A DNA stretch of 64,000 nt from Halictus rubicundus (GCF_050948215.1 NC_135149.1:12691001-12755000); one strand, 5' to 3'. Counted from the stretch's first letter, positions 12,019 through 27,971 are shown. A program made the numbers and translations. The notes: generated by a model not told the origin, from the letters alone.

Positions 12019-12267
12019 TTAACCCTTTGCACTCGGCGCTAGTTTCAATCTAAAACTAAATTTTTCTTCCGTCTTACAATATTTTCATTTTATTCATACG
12101 AAACCGATCTGATTTCTACGTATAATATTTAAATGTTTAGTAATCTATTAAATTGAAATTTTGTAATGTAACAAATATTTTGTAATATTTTTTGTAATTT
12201 CTTTGAAATAATGCCACAACGATTTCTAGTGGTGCTTCAGAGTCACCACTCAAGTGCAAAGGGTTAA
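12019..12267 (+). mobile_element. piggyBac-type MITE (TTAA-flanked), copy 1
   Basis: A 249-bp AT-rich element bounded by TTAA on both sides, with inverted ends TTAACCCTTTGCACTCG at the left and AAGTGCAAAGGGTTAA at the right. The interior aligns in reverse orientation with the copy at 56,073-56,321 (for example TTTCTAGTGGTGCTTCAGAGTCACCACT here against AGTGGTGACTCTGAAGC...TAGAAAT there) and is more distantly related to the copy at 13,837. Exact TTAA borders with CCC-type ends identify the piggyBac superfamily. It carries no transposase and is non-autonomous. Confidence 0.9.
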
Positions 12268-12503
12268 AAAGATTCAACTGAAATCCACTGAAAAGTCCTC
12301 AGCCGTGAACGATGGGCTTTCAAAAATTATGAAACAATCTGTTAATTTATTGCGCCGCCACGACCGAAATGCGATAGCGTTTGGAGTAGTTTTTTCCGTA
12401 AACGAAGTGTCGTACGGAAAAATGTTATTCTTGTTTCTCGACGCGTTTTTCCTAGCTGAATCGCCTTGTGCAAATTGTACCACCGGTTGCGAGTCACCCT
12501 GTA
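12268..12503 (-). repeat. ACAGGGTG-ended interspersed repeat, copy 1
   Basis: On the minus strand this begins TACAGGGTGACTCGCAACC, then GGTGGTACAA, GCGATTCAGC, GTCGAGAAACAAGAATAA, ATTTTTCCGTACGACACTTC and GTTTACGGAAAAAAC. The second copy at 16,255-16,496 has the same order of motifs, with GTGGTACAA near the end and a CGAGAAAATCG core. I associate this layout with repeats common in hymenopteran genomes, from memory and unverified. Only the TACAGGGTG end is clear; the inner boundary is approximate. The 84-codon frame across it is part of the repeat and is not a gene. Confidence 0.55.
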
Positions 12504-13836
12504 TGTAATATAGATGAACAGCACGTCGAACGGGAGCAGGTCCAGGTAAACGGCAAACGGAGTGTACCGGACGTTCGCGCGAGACGCAATCTTCTAATCC
12601 CGTTTAACGATTCGCGCATCAATAAAGCGGCTCAATAGGAGAGGAATGGATCTCACGGGGCCCCATGGGAAACCGCTGGACCAGACACGTCCGAGAATCC
12701 CGAGGTATACGCGGAATTTCCATCGGGGCAATTACGATCCCGGCTCCCATGATACGCGGACGACACACCGCCGGCCGGCTAGTTATTGATAAAGTCATTA
12801 GCAGATTCGAACGACAGACGCTGATCGAACGTGCACGCTAATTATCCGACGTGTACGAGGCAATTCGAGCCCCATCGCGCGCTGTGACGTATAATAATCC
12901 AGCTACGCACGGTATGCCCGATAAACCGGAGGCCTAGCCACTCTATTACGCTCCGCGGACATAGTTATGCACAGAATTGCCTCGTTGCCCGGCCAGGGCT
13001 GATGCGCTCCAATCCCGGTGCAATTACTTGCTCGCATGTTATACGCCAGGCCCCGGCGAGTATTCGAACCAGTATGTATACTTAATACAACCGGCGGATC
13101 GCCGTGAGAACTCCTCAAGTTCAACCCCGAAACCGGTGCGCGATAACCGAAACACTACGGCGATGATCGGCCGATTTTCTGACCGTAAAAACAAACGTCC
13201 GAGGGGATGACCGAGAGGCTGCGACACGGTCGTTAAGATCTCCCCGTGCCTCGTGTTACTCGCGCCGATGATTTACCGCACTGTCGTGCCCGCCTATAAA
13301 ACGGTCATAATGTTTTATCATCCCGGTCGAAGCACGGAAACGGCCGCAAACGCCTCACGACTCCTGACGTCCACGGCGAATAATGAAATCTTACTTTCTT
13401 ACCGTTTTCCACCGACCGGCGTTAATTAGACCGGCCGCCGGGACCCTATCTCGCGCGGTTAGATAAAATAATTCTTACTTGTTCGCGAAAAAGTTTAGAG
13501 GCGAAAAAGGTGTGGACGGAGGTTACGGGGTGCAAAGTGTCGCCGGGAAATGTATCAATTAAAATTGCATGAAAAAAGTGTTATGGAATGATAGGAGAGA
13601 TAGAAGAGAGACGGAAGAGGTTGAATTTATCGCAAGAATTAATATTATAAAATCCGACTAATCTAGAGGTACATTAAGGTAACAGAGAAATGTTACAGGG
13701 TGCAAGTAGTCTAAAATAATAATGCAGTTAGAAGACAATCTAATTCTTTTATTGCCCGTTAAAATATACCACGACACACACGCATTAATTAGCAATTGAT
13801 ACGCGAGAAAAAGAAATGAATATTGACGTTCATAAT
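12504..13836. other. Unannotated GC-rich spacer
   Basis: GC-rich and CpG-containing from about 12.6 to 13.5 kb, turning AT-rich afterwards. No gene, RNA gene or complete mobile element is recognised. Small overlapping frames on both strands at 12.9-13.2 kb have no domain features. Confidence 0.5.
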
Positions 13837-14083
13837 TTAACCCTTTGCACTCGAAGCTATTTTAACTCCAAAACAAAACATTTCTTCCAACCTAGAAAAT
13901 TACCCTTCTACATATTTTTTTCGTGTTATAAATACAAAAATGGCGCAATTTACTCCTGCAACACTGAAATGTATAGTAATATATTAAATACACTCAAATT
14001 TAATAATGTAAAAAATATTTTGAATAATGATACAGCAATTTTTAGTGACGCCTTACAGTCGCCATTCGAGTGCTAAGGGTTAA
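13837..14083 (+). mobile_element. piggyBac-type MITE (TTAA-flanked), copy 2
   Basis: A 247-bp element with TTAACCCTTTGCACTCGAAG at the left and TTCGAGTGCTAAGGGTTAA at the right, so the inverted ends are bounded by TTAA. Length, ends and AT-rich interior match the copies at 12.0 and 56.1 kb, but the interior is more diverged (AAAACAAAACATTTCTTCC and AATATTTTGAATAATG). An 86-codon reading frame that starts just outside and runs through it is an artefact of the repeat. Confidence 0.88.
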
Positions 14084-16254
14084 GAGATTGTAGGGCTTGA
14101 AGTTATGAAAAGAAATGCATTTGTATTCGACCCCCTAGTAAAAGATAAAATTTTGTGCGAACATGTTTTTGTATAAGGGATAAGAATTTACAAAAAAATT
14201 AACGAGACGACTCGTTCAAGATACGTTCTCACGGATTCTAGAAAAGTTCTGAAAGAACCACGACCAATCCTGGTGGTTTTTACCGATACGCAGTCCGACC
14301 ATTTAGAATATTAAACTTTAGAGACGGATGATGAACACGAGTGGACGAGGAACAGTTCATTCGGGTCAATTTAGCGCGATTAAGAGCGGAGAACCGTTAC
14401 CCGGCACGCAATTAATGGCCTCAGGTATTTTCCCCGGTATCAATCGCGCGGATCGAAGGTGATCATGTTTTCCAATCTACCATTGGAGGTGGAATCAATT
14501 TCAGCAGCTAATTGCGTGTACATTACTGGCATTCAAATGGAAATCGGAAAAGCTGCGTGAAATTCACCGTCGACGTGGCGTAATGTCTTCGGTGAACTCT
14601 GACGAATGCGGTGCTGCCCCAATCAAGACAGTGTAATTGGTTGCGAAATTCTACAATTGTAAAGAACGGGGAAAAAACGAAACGAAATCATTCCGTTCTA
14701 CGAGAAAAATCACGAATAATCGTCCTCCATCGTTTTCTCGCGTCGAACGATTCGAATCGACGATCGACGATCACCTGTTCGTTGAAATCGTTCCGCACCG
14801 GGTGCAGAGAGGTGATCTCCGACGCTCGAAAATTTCGCTGCACTTGTTTCCGATAGCCGGCACATTTATATTTGCTATAGCGCAGCGGTAACAGTGTGGC
14901 CACGCGGTGCGCACCAGCCAGCCAAGCTGCAACAACTTTCGCCCTTGGGCGACTCGCGTTGCTCTTATTTAAACAACATACCTAACTCGCTCGCCTCTCT
15001 TACTCGCGACTCCCCCGCCTCCCACTACCAGGAGTACCCAGCATCCTTTTTCAGGAGCGTAGCAACCCTTTTAGAAGCAGCTCTCAGACATCCGGTCCCG
15101 TGGAATTTCGTCCACCATTGTTTCGTCACGCTCATTCAATCCCCGAGGCGCATCGGGCTAAATATTATCTAAACAGGCTGCTCGTAATTAACTGCAACGT
15201 CACTGCTATATAGAGCCGTGTCATGGTCGACATAGAAAAAGGTATGTTGCAATCTAACGTAGCCGTTTGTCGCTGCTATGCCGGGAATGCCATTAGGCTA
15301 ATTATTTCACTGTTCTGGCGAGCGTGCGATTATCCGTTTGGGTAATTTATGACATTTTTGATTAATAGGTTCTGGCTTTCCTTCGAGAAAATCGCAAAGA
15401 GAAGGAACGATGTATACAAAAATTTGATATCGAGAGGATCTTTCGACATCGACGCCTTTTCCGTCATATGTAAGCGACAAAATTTTGTTTACTCTTGAAA
15501 AGTTAATTTTGTTCATAACTGAACATCGTCAGGATTTGTAATCCTTGCGATGAGATTTAACTCTGCAGCTTTGATCACAGTAACCTAAATTATTTTGATT
15601 TTGTGGGAACTTTGGGGGGAGAGGGGAGGTAATTGTTCGGCAGTTGCTATTGTTTCAGCGTACTGTGCACAGCCTGAAATAAACGTTCGACCGTCGCGTC
15701 GGCGTAACCAAAGGTTTAAAAATGAGGTGCACCTGCCCACCGATCGGGAACGGTGCAGGGTCGAGCAGTCGATCAAAGTGTTCCGGCGACAAACGAGATA
15801 CGTCATCTGGGGCTCCGCAGGGTCTAAACACGTCGCTGGTATCGCGGGTCGTGGTATCTCGGCTGGAAAGAGCCGTAGCCGGGGTTCTTAGCCCGGTCCA
15901 GCAGGTACCTCCGTGGCCGTGGCACTGATCGTCCGGCGATACCGGCGTAATTTAAAATCATCGGGGCACGAGACAAAACAGGCAGCCGGGGAACAAGTGT
16001 GTGCTTTGCCCCGCGGAATCTTGATTATACATTCCACGGATGACGGCCACGGGGACCCCGATTCCCCCGTGTTCGCCTCTTTCTCCTCGTTCCTTCCTCC
16101 TCCTGTCCGCGCGAACGGAGAAAGAAGAAAGGAATTGTTACGTGCCACGGATACCGTAATTATTGCATAAATCCACCGGCTATTTCCGACACAACTATAC
16201 CACCGCGAACGGAGTGAATCTGGACGTCGAAAACCAGTCGAGAACGCGGAATAC
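14084..16254. other. Unannotated spacer
   Basis: No gene recognised. Composition is mixed, with a GC-rich part at about 15.7-16.1 kb. A 176-codon minus-strand frame at 15,888-16,418 starts within the next repeat and has no recognisable domain. Confidence 0.5.
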
Positions 16255-16496
16255 CATTTTCCCGGTTCGAGCTTTCGTTCTCGAGAAAATCGAATTTGAA
16301 TATACGGCGCCGGATCGTGACCAGCTGATTCTACTTGTCGTAAGTGCACACTACGTGCGTGAGAATTAGACGAGTTTTCGAAGACGATTTTCTCGAAAAT
16401 GATGTCTCGTTTGAACACATTTTCGAGTTAATTTTTTCTGTAGAATGATCCTTTTTTTTTTGGTTTATTGTACCACTAAATTGGAAACACCCTGTA
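16255..16496 (-). repeat. ACAGGGTG-ended interspersed repeat, copy 2
   Basis: Read on the minus strand: TACAGGGTGTTTCCAATTT, GTGGTACAATAAACC, an A-run, GGATCATTCTACAG, AACTCGAAAATGTG, ATCATTTTCGAGAAAATCG, CGCACGTAGTGTGCACTT, then CGATTTTCTCGAGAACGA. It shares the TACAGGGTG terminus, the GTGGTACAA block and the core with copy 1 at 12.27-12.50 kb. The far boundary is approximate. The class is uncertain because no second terminus or target duplication was identified. Confidence 0.55.
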
Positions 16497-18321
16497 GTCG
16501 AATTTTTAGAAATCAATTTAATACGTAAGACAAAATAACCGGCGTCCATACTGAAACATAGTCGTTCCGTAGCGCACGCGGTGGTATTTAGCATATTTAG
16601 ATAGTAACACTCTTTTTTCACAGCCGTAAAACTTGCTTCTAGCTAGCACTAATTACAGTAATAGCACCTACTATTTATTTACGCGCGTATCAGCAGCTGT
16701 TAATAATTGATCCTGTTTGGAACAAGTGGTAGATATTAGAAATTTATTAACACTTCGATCCAACAACTAGATGTATATTAAGTGTCCAGTGAGATCATTC
16801 AGGCAGCTATAACGTGTCTATATGCTCAGTTATGTTTGTAGCGTTACGAACATTGAGATGTGGGTAGCCTAGCGTCGAAAAATAGCATACTACTCTTTGA
16901 AATAATGTCAACATTCGTGTTGCAGAGTCGATTTACACTGTCAAATGTCAGCTAATGGGAAAGCAGCACTGATCACATAAAGCCTAAGAAATTATGAAAT
17001 ATCGTAGTAGCTTTTTATAATGTAGTCTCTAATAGAACACCGAGTAAATAATGAAAGAGTGTTGCTAACACAAGACCAACCTAGCGTTACAAACACATGT
17101 CTAAGGTAACAAGATGACAGTACTAGAAGACCCTCGAAGATATTCGTGCACATAGTTAGTAATTAGTGTACATCTACACAGAAAGTAGACAATATTAGCA
17201 CCGAGGTGTTTCAGAATATGCAACCTGACTCATGACTAGATTGAGAAATTTGGATTTGCGAAAAGTAGAAACATTAGTAAAAATATTGATGAATTTCTTC
17301 CAGCTCATTGAATTTATTAAAGAAATAATTTCTACTTGGTCCCTGCGTTTTGAAATTTTTATTTCGCATAAAGATCTACTAATGACGAAAAGAGAAGGTA
17401 TTGACTTTGATCAGATAACGAGTGGGTGTACAAAAAAAAAAAAAAATTATTGTCTTGGTCCAGCGACTTGCCTTCCAAGCAGCGCGTATTTACGGAACGA
17501 ATTTGCCCGGGCGTGTTCCAAGATGGCGAGGCTTTTAGCGTGGTTTTTAGCACCGTAGCGCGCCGGTTTCTTCGTGCTCTTCGCGTGATCCTTAAACGCC
17601 TCGCGAGTCGTCGTTTATGCGCCGACTTGAATTACATTGGCGCATAGGGCCCCGCGCGAGAGAGCGTATAAGGCCCCAGATTAAATGGGCCCGGTGAACA
17701 GCGTTCCGTCGATGAACGATATCTCTCTAGGAACGGGCGCGTACCGGCGACGATTAACGACTGTACGTGGCTTGTGGACATCCCTCACCATTCTAATTAC
17801 CTGCCAGCATGTGGCCCAGGATTATTCGTATTAGCATGTGCTGATTGCCGTCGGTGAGGAAGTACAGTGTCCCGCGCCTGCAGTCTTACCGCTCGCGATG
17901 GGATTCAAGGTGCAGAGAAACGTTTGATTTATTACCCGGGACAGCTAGACTCTATAGAGAGGCGAATGGCGGGGCCGCGAGATGCTCTAGGAAATGCTAA
18001 GCGAGTAATTACGATTCGAAAGAGAGAAAATAGATTTCCACCGGGGAGTTACGCTCAGACAGCTTGTCTGGGATAAGGGAGCAACCGGAAGTCCAGCGAA
18101 AAACCCTCGACCAATGGACCGTTGCGCCAGCAATTAAACCCAGCACATTTTTAACAACTTCCTTCGTCGAGTTGTATTGAAAATTGATTTAGAACCTCTT
18201 TTAAATACCTATATCCATTGTGATCACTGTGTTCCTTCTTCGATGATGATCGAGTTTCGATGCAGTTAAAATGTGTGTCATACAAGTAATGATACTTCTC
18301 AAGTGCCCTAGTGTTCGCTAA
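16497..18321. other. Unannotated spacer
   Basis: AT-rich from 16.5 to 17.45 kb with an A-run at about 17,430-17,443, then GC-rich from 17.5 to 18.1 kb. A motif TAGCGTTAC followed by AACA occurs near 16.85 and 17.08 kb. No gene recognised. Confidence 0.5.
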
Positions 18322-18369
18322 TACAGTGTTTTTCTCTATATATCTCCCAAATGCCTAACCGAGGGGATA
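18322..18369 (+). mobile_element. Family M terminal fragment
   Basis: TACAGTGTTTTTCTCTATAT repeats the left end of family M directly in front of the complete copy that starts at 18,370. Only about 48 bp remain, so this is either an older truncated copy hit by the second insertion or a duplicated end. Confidence 0.6.
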
Positions 18370-18587
18370 TACAGTGATTTCTCTATATATGTCGCCAAGG
18401 CCAGGATGATAAACGCCGCGGAATTATCCCCACTACCACGAGGTATACTTCGTGAGGTGCCACGGGGATCTAGAGATCTCGGTCGCCGAGGAGTGTAAGG
18501 TCGCGAGGATCAAAGAATACTATCTCCTGGCCGATATATGTTCCTGGCTAGACCCGTGTTTTGGACATATATCGAGTAAAAACTGTA
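18370..18587 (+). mobile_element. Family M MITE, copy 2 (TA-flanked)
   Basis: A 218-bp element from TACAGTGATTTCTCTATATA to ATATATCGAGTAAAAACTGTA. It contains AAGGCCAGGATGATAAACG, TTATCCCCACTACC, the stem CTCGG-TCG-CCGAG followed by GAGTGTAAGG, a second CGATATATGTTCCTGGCTAG motif and CCCGTGTTTTGGAC. It is one of the longest M copies and resembles copy 1 in its right half (GGCTAGACCCGTG), defining a subgroup distinct from copies with GACGATACACGACGC. It is non-coding and probably mobilised by a mariner-type transposase in trans. Confidence 0.87.
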
Positions 18588-22790
<4,203 letters not shown>

Positions 22791-23159
22791 TTAACCCATT
22801 GCGTACCACTTGGGATCGTGCATGTGGATTGTCCTATGGAGTGGCCTGAGAAAAACTAAATACATTCCAAGCACCGCCATCTCCAAATGGGGATATTTTT
22901 CTTTATATTCAAATTTAATTGAACTTTTGACATAAATCGTCTTAAATATATAAATACAATGATTTCTCTATATATGTCGCCAAAGCCTGGATGATAAACG
23001 TCACGGGATTAACCCTACTACCGCGAGGTATACCCCGTGAGGGGCACGGGTATGTCTCCTGGACGATACACGACGCTGGCAAGACCCGTGTTGTTGACAT
23101 ATATCGAGAATTCACTGTATTAACCATTACGAGCAAAAATTTGGTAGTTAATGGGTTAA
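22791..23159 (+). mobile_element. piggyBac-type MITE, second family, split by a nested insertion
   Basis: It is bounded by TTAA on both sides. The left end is TTAACCCATTGCGTACCA, and the right end read in reverse is TTAACCCATTAACTACCA, so 15 of 18 end bases agree. The 369 bp include the 165-bp family M MITE at 22,955-23,119; without it the host element is about 200 bp and AT-rich. The ends differ from the CCCTTTGCACTCG family at 12.0, 13.8 and 56.1 kb. A stretch at 59,255 that begins TTAACCCATTCGCATCA may be a relic of a related end. Confidence 0.75.
22955..23119 (+). mobile_element. Family M MITE, copy 3, nested and internally shortened
   Basis: A 165-bp element from TACAATGATTTCTCTATATA to CGAGAATTCACTGTA, with TA at each border. 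It keeps AAGCCTGGATGATAAACG, GAGGTATACCCCG, GTGAGGGG, then passes directly to TATGTCTCCTGGACGATACA and GCTGGCAAGACCCGTGTTGTT. The middle part with the CTCGG/CCGAG stem is deleted. It lies inside the TTAA-flanked MITE at 22,791-23,159 and is therefore younger than it. Confidence 0.87.
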
Positions 23160-24387
23160 GGGGGTATTCCCAGTGAAAGAAGAATTCCCAGAAGAGCAAA
23201 TTGAAGGAGGTAATTGAATGAAAATTAAAACAGTACAGATTCAATTCATAAATCTCCAAGTCCGTATGCTGAAAGGTTAAAACGTTTTCAGCCGTGGACT
23301 TAAAAAACAAACCTGAAACAATCGCCGGCGGGTAATGGTGTTAAAAGAGCCCCTAAAAAATCGGGTAAGAGCTCGAGTCGCGAGTTCAAGGGTTCAAAGG
23401 GAGATTTACGGGAGTTTTGCGGCCGGTTGCGGGGTCCGATCGTCGAGATCGCAAGCGTTGATTTCCAGCGGCGCGGCACGGTGCCTCGTAGGAAACGCGG
23501 AAAGGTGGTGAGCCGAGCGAGGCGGAAAAGAAAAAAGGTGGAGAAGAGGGCCGGCGCGGCGTCAAGACATTGGCTGGAGGTAAGTAAGCGAGGTAAGTGG
23601 GCAGAGAATTAATTCCAGAAATTTTTGTCGGCCCGCTCTTTCTCGGGTTCGCGAGAGGCGAGACGCTCGAGAGAGCACGCCCGGGCATCACGGATCTCGT
23701 CGAACTCCGAGAGCTTTCTTCTCCTCTCCTTCTCTCTCTCTCTCTCTCTGTCCCTTTCCCTTGTTCTTCTGGACCCTCTCCGTAGCCCCCTCTCACCCTA
23801 GGCTCTCTCGTCAGGGCACCGAGCATGACAGTGTCACGTCCCCCGGAGCAAAAATCCTTATAGAACGAGACACGCCGTGGAGAAGCGCACGGAGATGAGG
23901 AGGAACAGCCCGTGAGAAGCGGCTAAGTGGATAAGGTGCTAAGTGTGGCCCGGAGGTGGAGTTCGGATGGAGCCCGTGTTGCGGGGCCCGGTGAACACCA
24001 TCGTGCCCGGGCCCAATTACCGGGCCCTGCACGGGGAAAGCGGGCGACCGCACGATTTTCGAGGTTATTTCAACTTGTCTGCTACCGTTTTTATGCCAGC
24101 CTTCAACCGGCACCTCGTTCGCTCGGCTCCCAGCTATACTCAGAGCTTGCATAACCAGCTACGATCCTTGTTACGCGAGTATGTTCCCTCGATTTTATTA
24201 TCCTCCGCGCTGAAGCTCGAAAATTTTAACTAGGTGGCCAACATCTCTTACTTGCTCTCGAGAGGACCCTGTCCAGTTAAGACCAACTTCGAGAATTTTT
24301 ACTCTTAATTGGACACTGCAAGAGATACCCGAAGCTCAATCGAGATATTTAAACTAGTTGGAAATTTTATTGCCTGCTCTCGCTTGA
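23160..24387. other. Unannotated GC-rich spacer
   Basis: No gene recognised. It includes a short CT tract at about 23,731-23,749 and GGGCCCGG-rich sequence near 24.0 kb. Frames of up to 146 codons on the minus strand are repetitive or of skewed composition and show no domain. Confidence 0.5.
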
Positions 24388-24395
24388 TCTTCAGG

Positions 24396-24874
24396 CAGAG
24401 TTGTGCAAAATTACAATTGAATTAATCCAGGAATTAGAATTACAAAGTAATTGAATTACATTATAATTCAGTCATATTGTAATTTATCGTTCAGATCTTC
24501 GTTCAATTCAATTACAATTGGAGGGCAATTAGAAAATACTTTGTAATTAAATCAGCGTTACGCATTATGAACGAGGACGAGGAACGAGCAAACAAGTATA
24601 AGAAAGAAAAACATAAAAATATATTGCACTTCTTCAAAGTTCCGAGCTATAAATTGGAGAGCTGTATTTTAATTATATTGTGTTTCAATTACACATCCGA
24701 TTAAAATAATTAGCAATTGAATTCATTGAAAGGTTTGAATTATGTAATTCAGTTACGACGTAGTTGAATTACTACAATTATATAATTATACAATTATTAC
24801 AATTATATAATTGAAATACAATGTAATTCAATTGTGCAATCGAATTACAATGTAATTGAATTAGCACAACATTG
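24396..24874 (+). mobile_element. hAT-type MITE with CAGAGTTGTGC terminus and perfect 8-bp TSD
   Basis: A 479-bp AT-rich element. The left end is CAGAGTTGTGCAAAATTAC; the right end read in reverse is CAATGTTGTGCTAATTC. It is flanked by a perfect 8-bp direct repeat, TCTTCAGG, at 24,388-24,395 and 24,875-24,882. The interior is dominated by imperfect repeats of ATTACAATTGAATT in both orientations, giving extensive self-complementarity. A CAGAGTTG-type terminus followed by ATTACAATT repeats is a known style of hAT non-autonomous element. No coding sequence is present. The intact target duplication suggests a relatively young insertion. Confidence 0.88.
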
Positions 24875-24882
24875 TCTTCAGG

Positions 24883-25628
24883 TTAGTACAGAATTAAATG
24901 ATTGAATGTGACAGTCTATAAATGTACAGCGAAAGAATAGTTAAAGAAGCAGCTTAGGGTATTTATAGCGTGTCAGAAGGCAAAGTCTGCATACAAGAAA
25001 TACACCGTCGAATATTGAAGTTTCGCTCCGAAATGGACAGCAAGCTTTACGGAGAGGTGTGCGAGACAAGAGCATGAACATGCCACATATATCACTGTCT
25101 CCTGTCGGGTCGTCACCTGTAAGCAGCGATCGCTGAGACGGTCGTGTCACTTGAGTATAGGGGTAGCAGATGGCCACCATTTTCGGGACAATTTCCTAAA
25201 CTCTATCTCCAGATGCACATTGTTCTGTGTTAACTGTCACCCGAGACGTTTTACTGAATTCATTAGGAAATCAATTCAAAAGTTTAACAGTGAAAAAAGA
25301 AGAATTTATCTCTACCGCAGAAACACTCTAATTTATTACGTCAATTACGAACAATTAATACCGCTCTATCTCTTCCATTAACTTCGGTTCGCAGTGCATC
25401 TTCCGCGGTGATAAACAGAACCGCGATTCCCGTAATCTAAACGAGGATCAGCAAAATAAATACTAGAATCCTTATCTGGATCACGTCGAAGCGAGCCTTC
25501 AGAAATTGGTAATTAGAAAATACTCGAAGAAAATTTTAAATGGGTTCGAGTGGCAAAGCGAGGACATTCCGGGAGTTATTCATTAATTCCATTTCAATTG
25601 CCGATAACCGCCTAGAGAGAGAGAGAGA

Positions 25629-25665
<37 letters not shown>

Positions 25666-26349
25666 TCTAGATTCGTCTTGTCGATACCCGGGACGGAGAA
25701 GGAGGAGGCCGGGAACGATTTTATAGATCTCTCAGGACCTGGAAAGCGCATCACGCGATAAGATCGACGAATTTATTCAACGTTTCCACGGTCGACTTCT
25801 TTCGCTCAATCGGCACTGGCCGAGGGAAAAGATATACTCGGCGCGATTACATTCCGTGGCGGAGTAATGAACAGATTTAAAATCATCCTGGTATCGTTTA
25901 CGCGGAGTTTCACGAGCGTCCCCACGGCCCGGGAAGTGAAGAGAACTGCTGGCCGGGATCGTTTCGGGATCCCTTGTAACGATAATGCCGATGATGCATG
26001 GTTTAATACGCACTGTGGGCGATTATCGATTGGCCACGCGCCTCGATACCGCCCTCGGAACGATCGGCCAGAAACAATTCGGCCGCGCGGCTATAAAAAT
26101 CCGAAGGAATGGGTCCCGGGTCCCATACCGTGGCCAGTTCTTGCAAAACGCCCACGTACGGAGATCCCCGGCCTGACGGATAATCGAGCCGGATCGTTTC
26201 ACCTGTTCGTTGATCTGATTCCGAGCACGCTAGCATTGTGCCTCTTTTCAGCGCCTTGTTCCAACGTCGGCGCTCTCCTCTTCGGGACGAGAAATGGTAG
26301 GGAAGAAAGTGGTAATAGTTTGGGCTCCAAATTCACCCACTTTCCAGAT
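24883..26349. other. Unannotated spacer with GA tract
   Basis: No gene recognised. It contains the GA microsatellite at 25,614-25,663. A 179-codon plus-strand frame (25,867-26,406) ends inside the next MITE and has no recognisable domain. Confidence 0.5.
25614..25663. repeat. (GA)n microsatellite
   Basis: About 25 GA units with one GGG interruption near 25,631. Confidence 0.9.
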
Positions 26350-26558
26350 TACAGTGATTTCTCTATATATGTCGCCAAGGCTTGGATGATAAACGTCGCG
26401 GAATAATCCCCACTACGGCGGGGTATACCCCGTGAGGGACTACGAAACTCGAAAGGCCTCGGAAGAGTGTAAACATAACACCGCTCGGTTATGTCTCCTA
26501 GACGATACATGACGTTGGCAAGACACGCGTTGTTCACATATATCGAGAATTCACTGTA
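26350..26558 (+). mobile_element. Family M MITE, copy 4 (TA-flanked)
   Basis: A 209-bp element from TACAGTGATTTCTCTATATA to CGAGAATTCACTGTA. The order inside is AAGGCTTGGATGATAAACG, TAATCCCCACTAC, a perfect CGGGGTATACCCCG palindrome at 26,419-26,432, CTCGAAAGGCCTCGG, GAGTGTAAACATAACAC, TATGTCTCCTAGACGATACA, GTTGGCAAGACACG. One arm of the usual CTCGG/CCGAG stem is lost (CCTCGG runs straight into AAGAGTG). Confidence 0.9.
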
Positions 26559-27205
26559 TATTCACCACTTGTTGCAAGACCAATTTCATGCAAATCGAAT
26601 TCACCCTTTGAAATACAAAGTTTTATCGCGTAAAACGATGTAAAATATTTATTTGTAAAAATTTATTCGAGTATAAAATTTATAAGTAAATTAAATTTGT
26701 AAGAAAATTTTATTGAAATTGTAAAAATTTATTTCAGTATAAATTTATAAGTAAATTAAATTCGTGCGAAGATTTTAATTAAATTTATGGGGGAAAAGTG
26801 AAAAAAACATGGATTGAATATTAAATGGAAAATGGAACTGTATACACAGTTGCATCTATAATGATTCTTTCATTGCTGCTCGAGGTGATTATTAATGCGA
26901 GGACACTCTCGAAAAAAGGTTAAGACTTGTTCAGTTCTTATAGCAGAAAAATGTAACAAATCTCCAAAGGCAATTCGATTTCCGAACGGTTCGATCCTAG
27001 CCTAACGAATGCAGAAGTTAATCCTTCTCGCAGGATCAGTCTCGCACATTTCGGCTCGCAAAAATCCCGTTGCGCGTACCCGCCAAATTCGAGAAGAAGA
27101 TTAGAGTGTCGCGTTACCCCGACCCGTAATGAGCTTAACGCGCGGGGTACACGTCGACTCCGGGTTTTGCATAAGAAAGTAACGCCCCTTCCGCCGGTGC
27201 GGTCC

Positions 27206-27225
27206 GGCGCGGCGCGGCGCGGCGT
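27206..27225. repeat. GGCGC pentamer repeat
   Basis: Four tandem pentamers GGCGC, GGCGC, GGCGC, GGCGT. The complementary unit recurs at 46,441-46,475, and the same unit at 60,149-60,165. Confidence 0.8.
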
Positions 27226-27566
27226 AAAACCCACGGGTTCGGGGCGGTTATGCTCGCGCGCTCATTATGATTCATTATTAGGTCCCTTTGTGGGCAGAGT
27301 CCGGTTCTCCGCTTCTATTTCGCCGTTTTTTTCCCCGTTCGCCAATCTCCCTTCCTCCTTCCTCTTCCATCGTCTGACCTCTCCGTTTCGCTCGCACGGG
27401 TCCTCTCTGGCTAGTAGGCGCGGCAGACACCTGTAGAGCTCGCGGTCACCGAAAGCCGGTGCGAGAGCGGGACAGAGAGAAAAGGAAGAATTAGAGGATC
27501 AAAAGGAGCAAACGAACCGTCTGAAACCGCGACCGAGAAAAAGAAATAGGAACCAGAGAGGTGGAG

Positions 27567-27598
<32 letters not shown>

Positions 27599-27920
27599 GG
27601 GAGGGGAGAACGAGAGAGAGGCGGTGGTCGGAGGACCTGGTCCAGGCGAGACTCTCCGGCCGAGGAAAGAAAGAAAGAAAGATGGCGAGAGACATGGGGG
27701 ACGAGGAGGAAAAGATGAGAGGCAAGAAAGGAAAGAGAGAAGTCGACACGAGGCCCCAGGCACCGTCGGTGTGGGTGAACACACCGGGGTCAAGCGAGTT
27801 CAACTCCAGGCCCAGCCGAGCATCAACTTCTTAGGTCCCTGGTGTTCCTTCCATCATAGACTTCGTGTCCCATGGTTTTACGGGTGAAAACGATCGTTCC
27901 GAAGCCTGGTCCCATCGATC

Positions 27921-27971
27921 GAGAGAGCAAGAGAGAGGGAGAGAGAGAGAGACAGAGAGAGAGAGAGAGAA
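27921..27971. repeat. (GA)n-rich tract
   Basis: GA dinucleotides interrupted by GCAA, GGGA and ACAG. A shorter pure GA run lies at 27,577-27,598. Confidence 0.85.

Noticed and set aside
13816..14076. 86-codon frame starting at a good ATG
   Set aside because: Almost all of it is the TTAA-flanked MITE at 13,837-14,083.
15888..16418. 176-codon minus-strand frame
   Set aside because: Its start lies inside the ACAGGGTG-ended repeat and the remainder has no recognisable domain.
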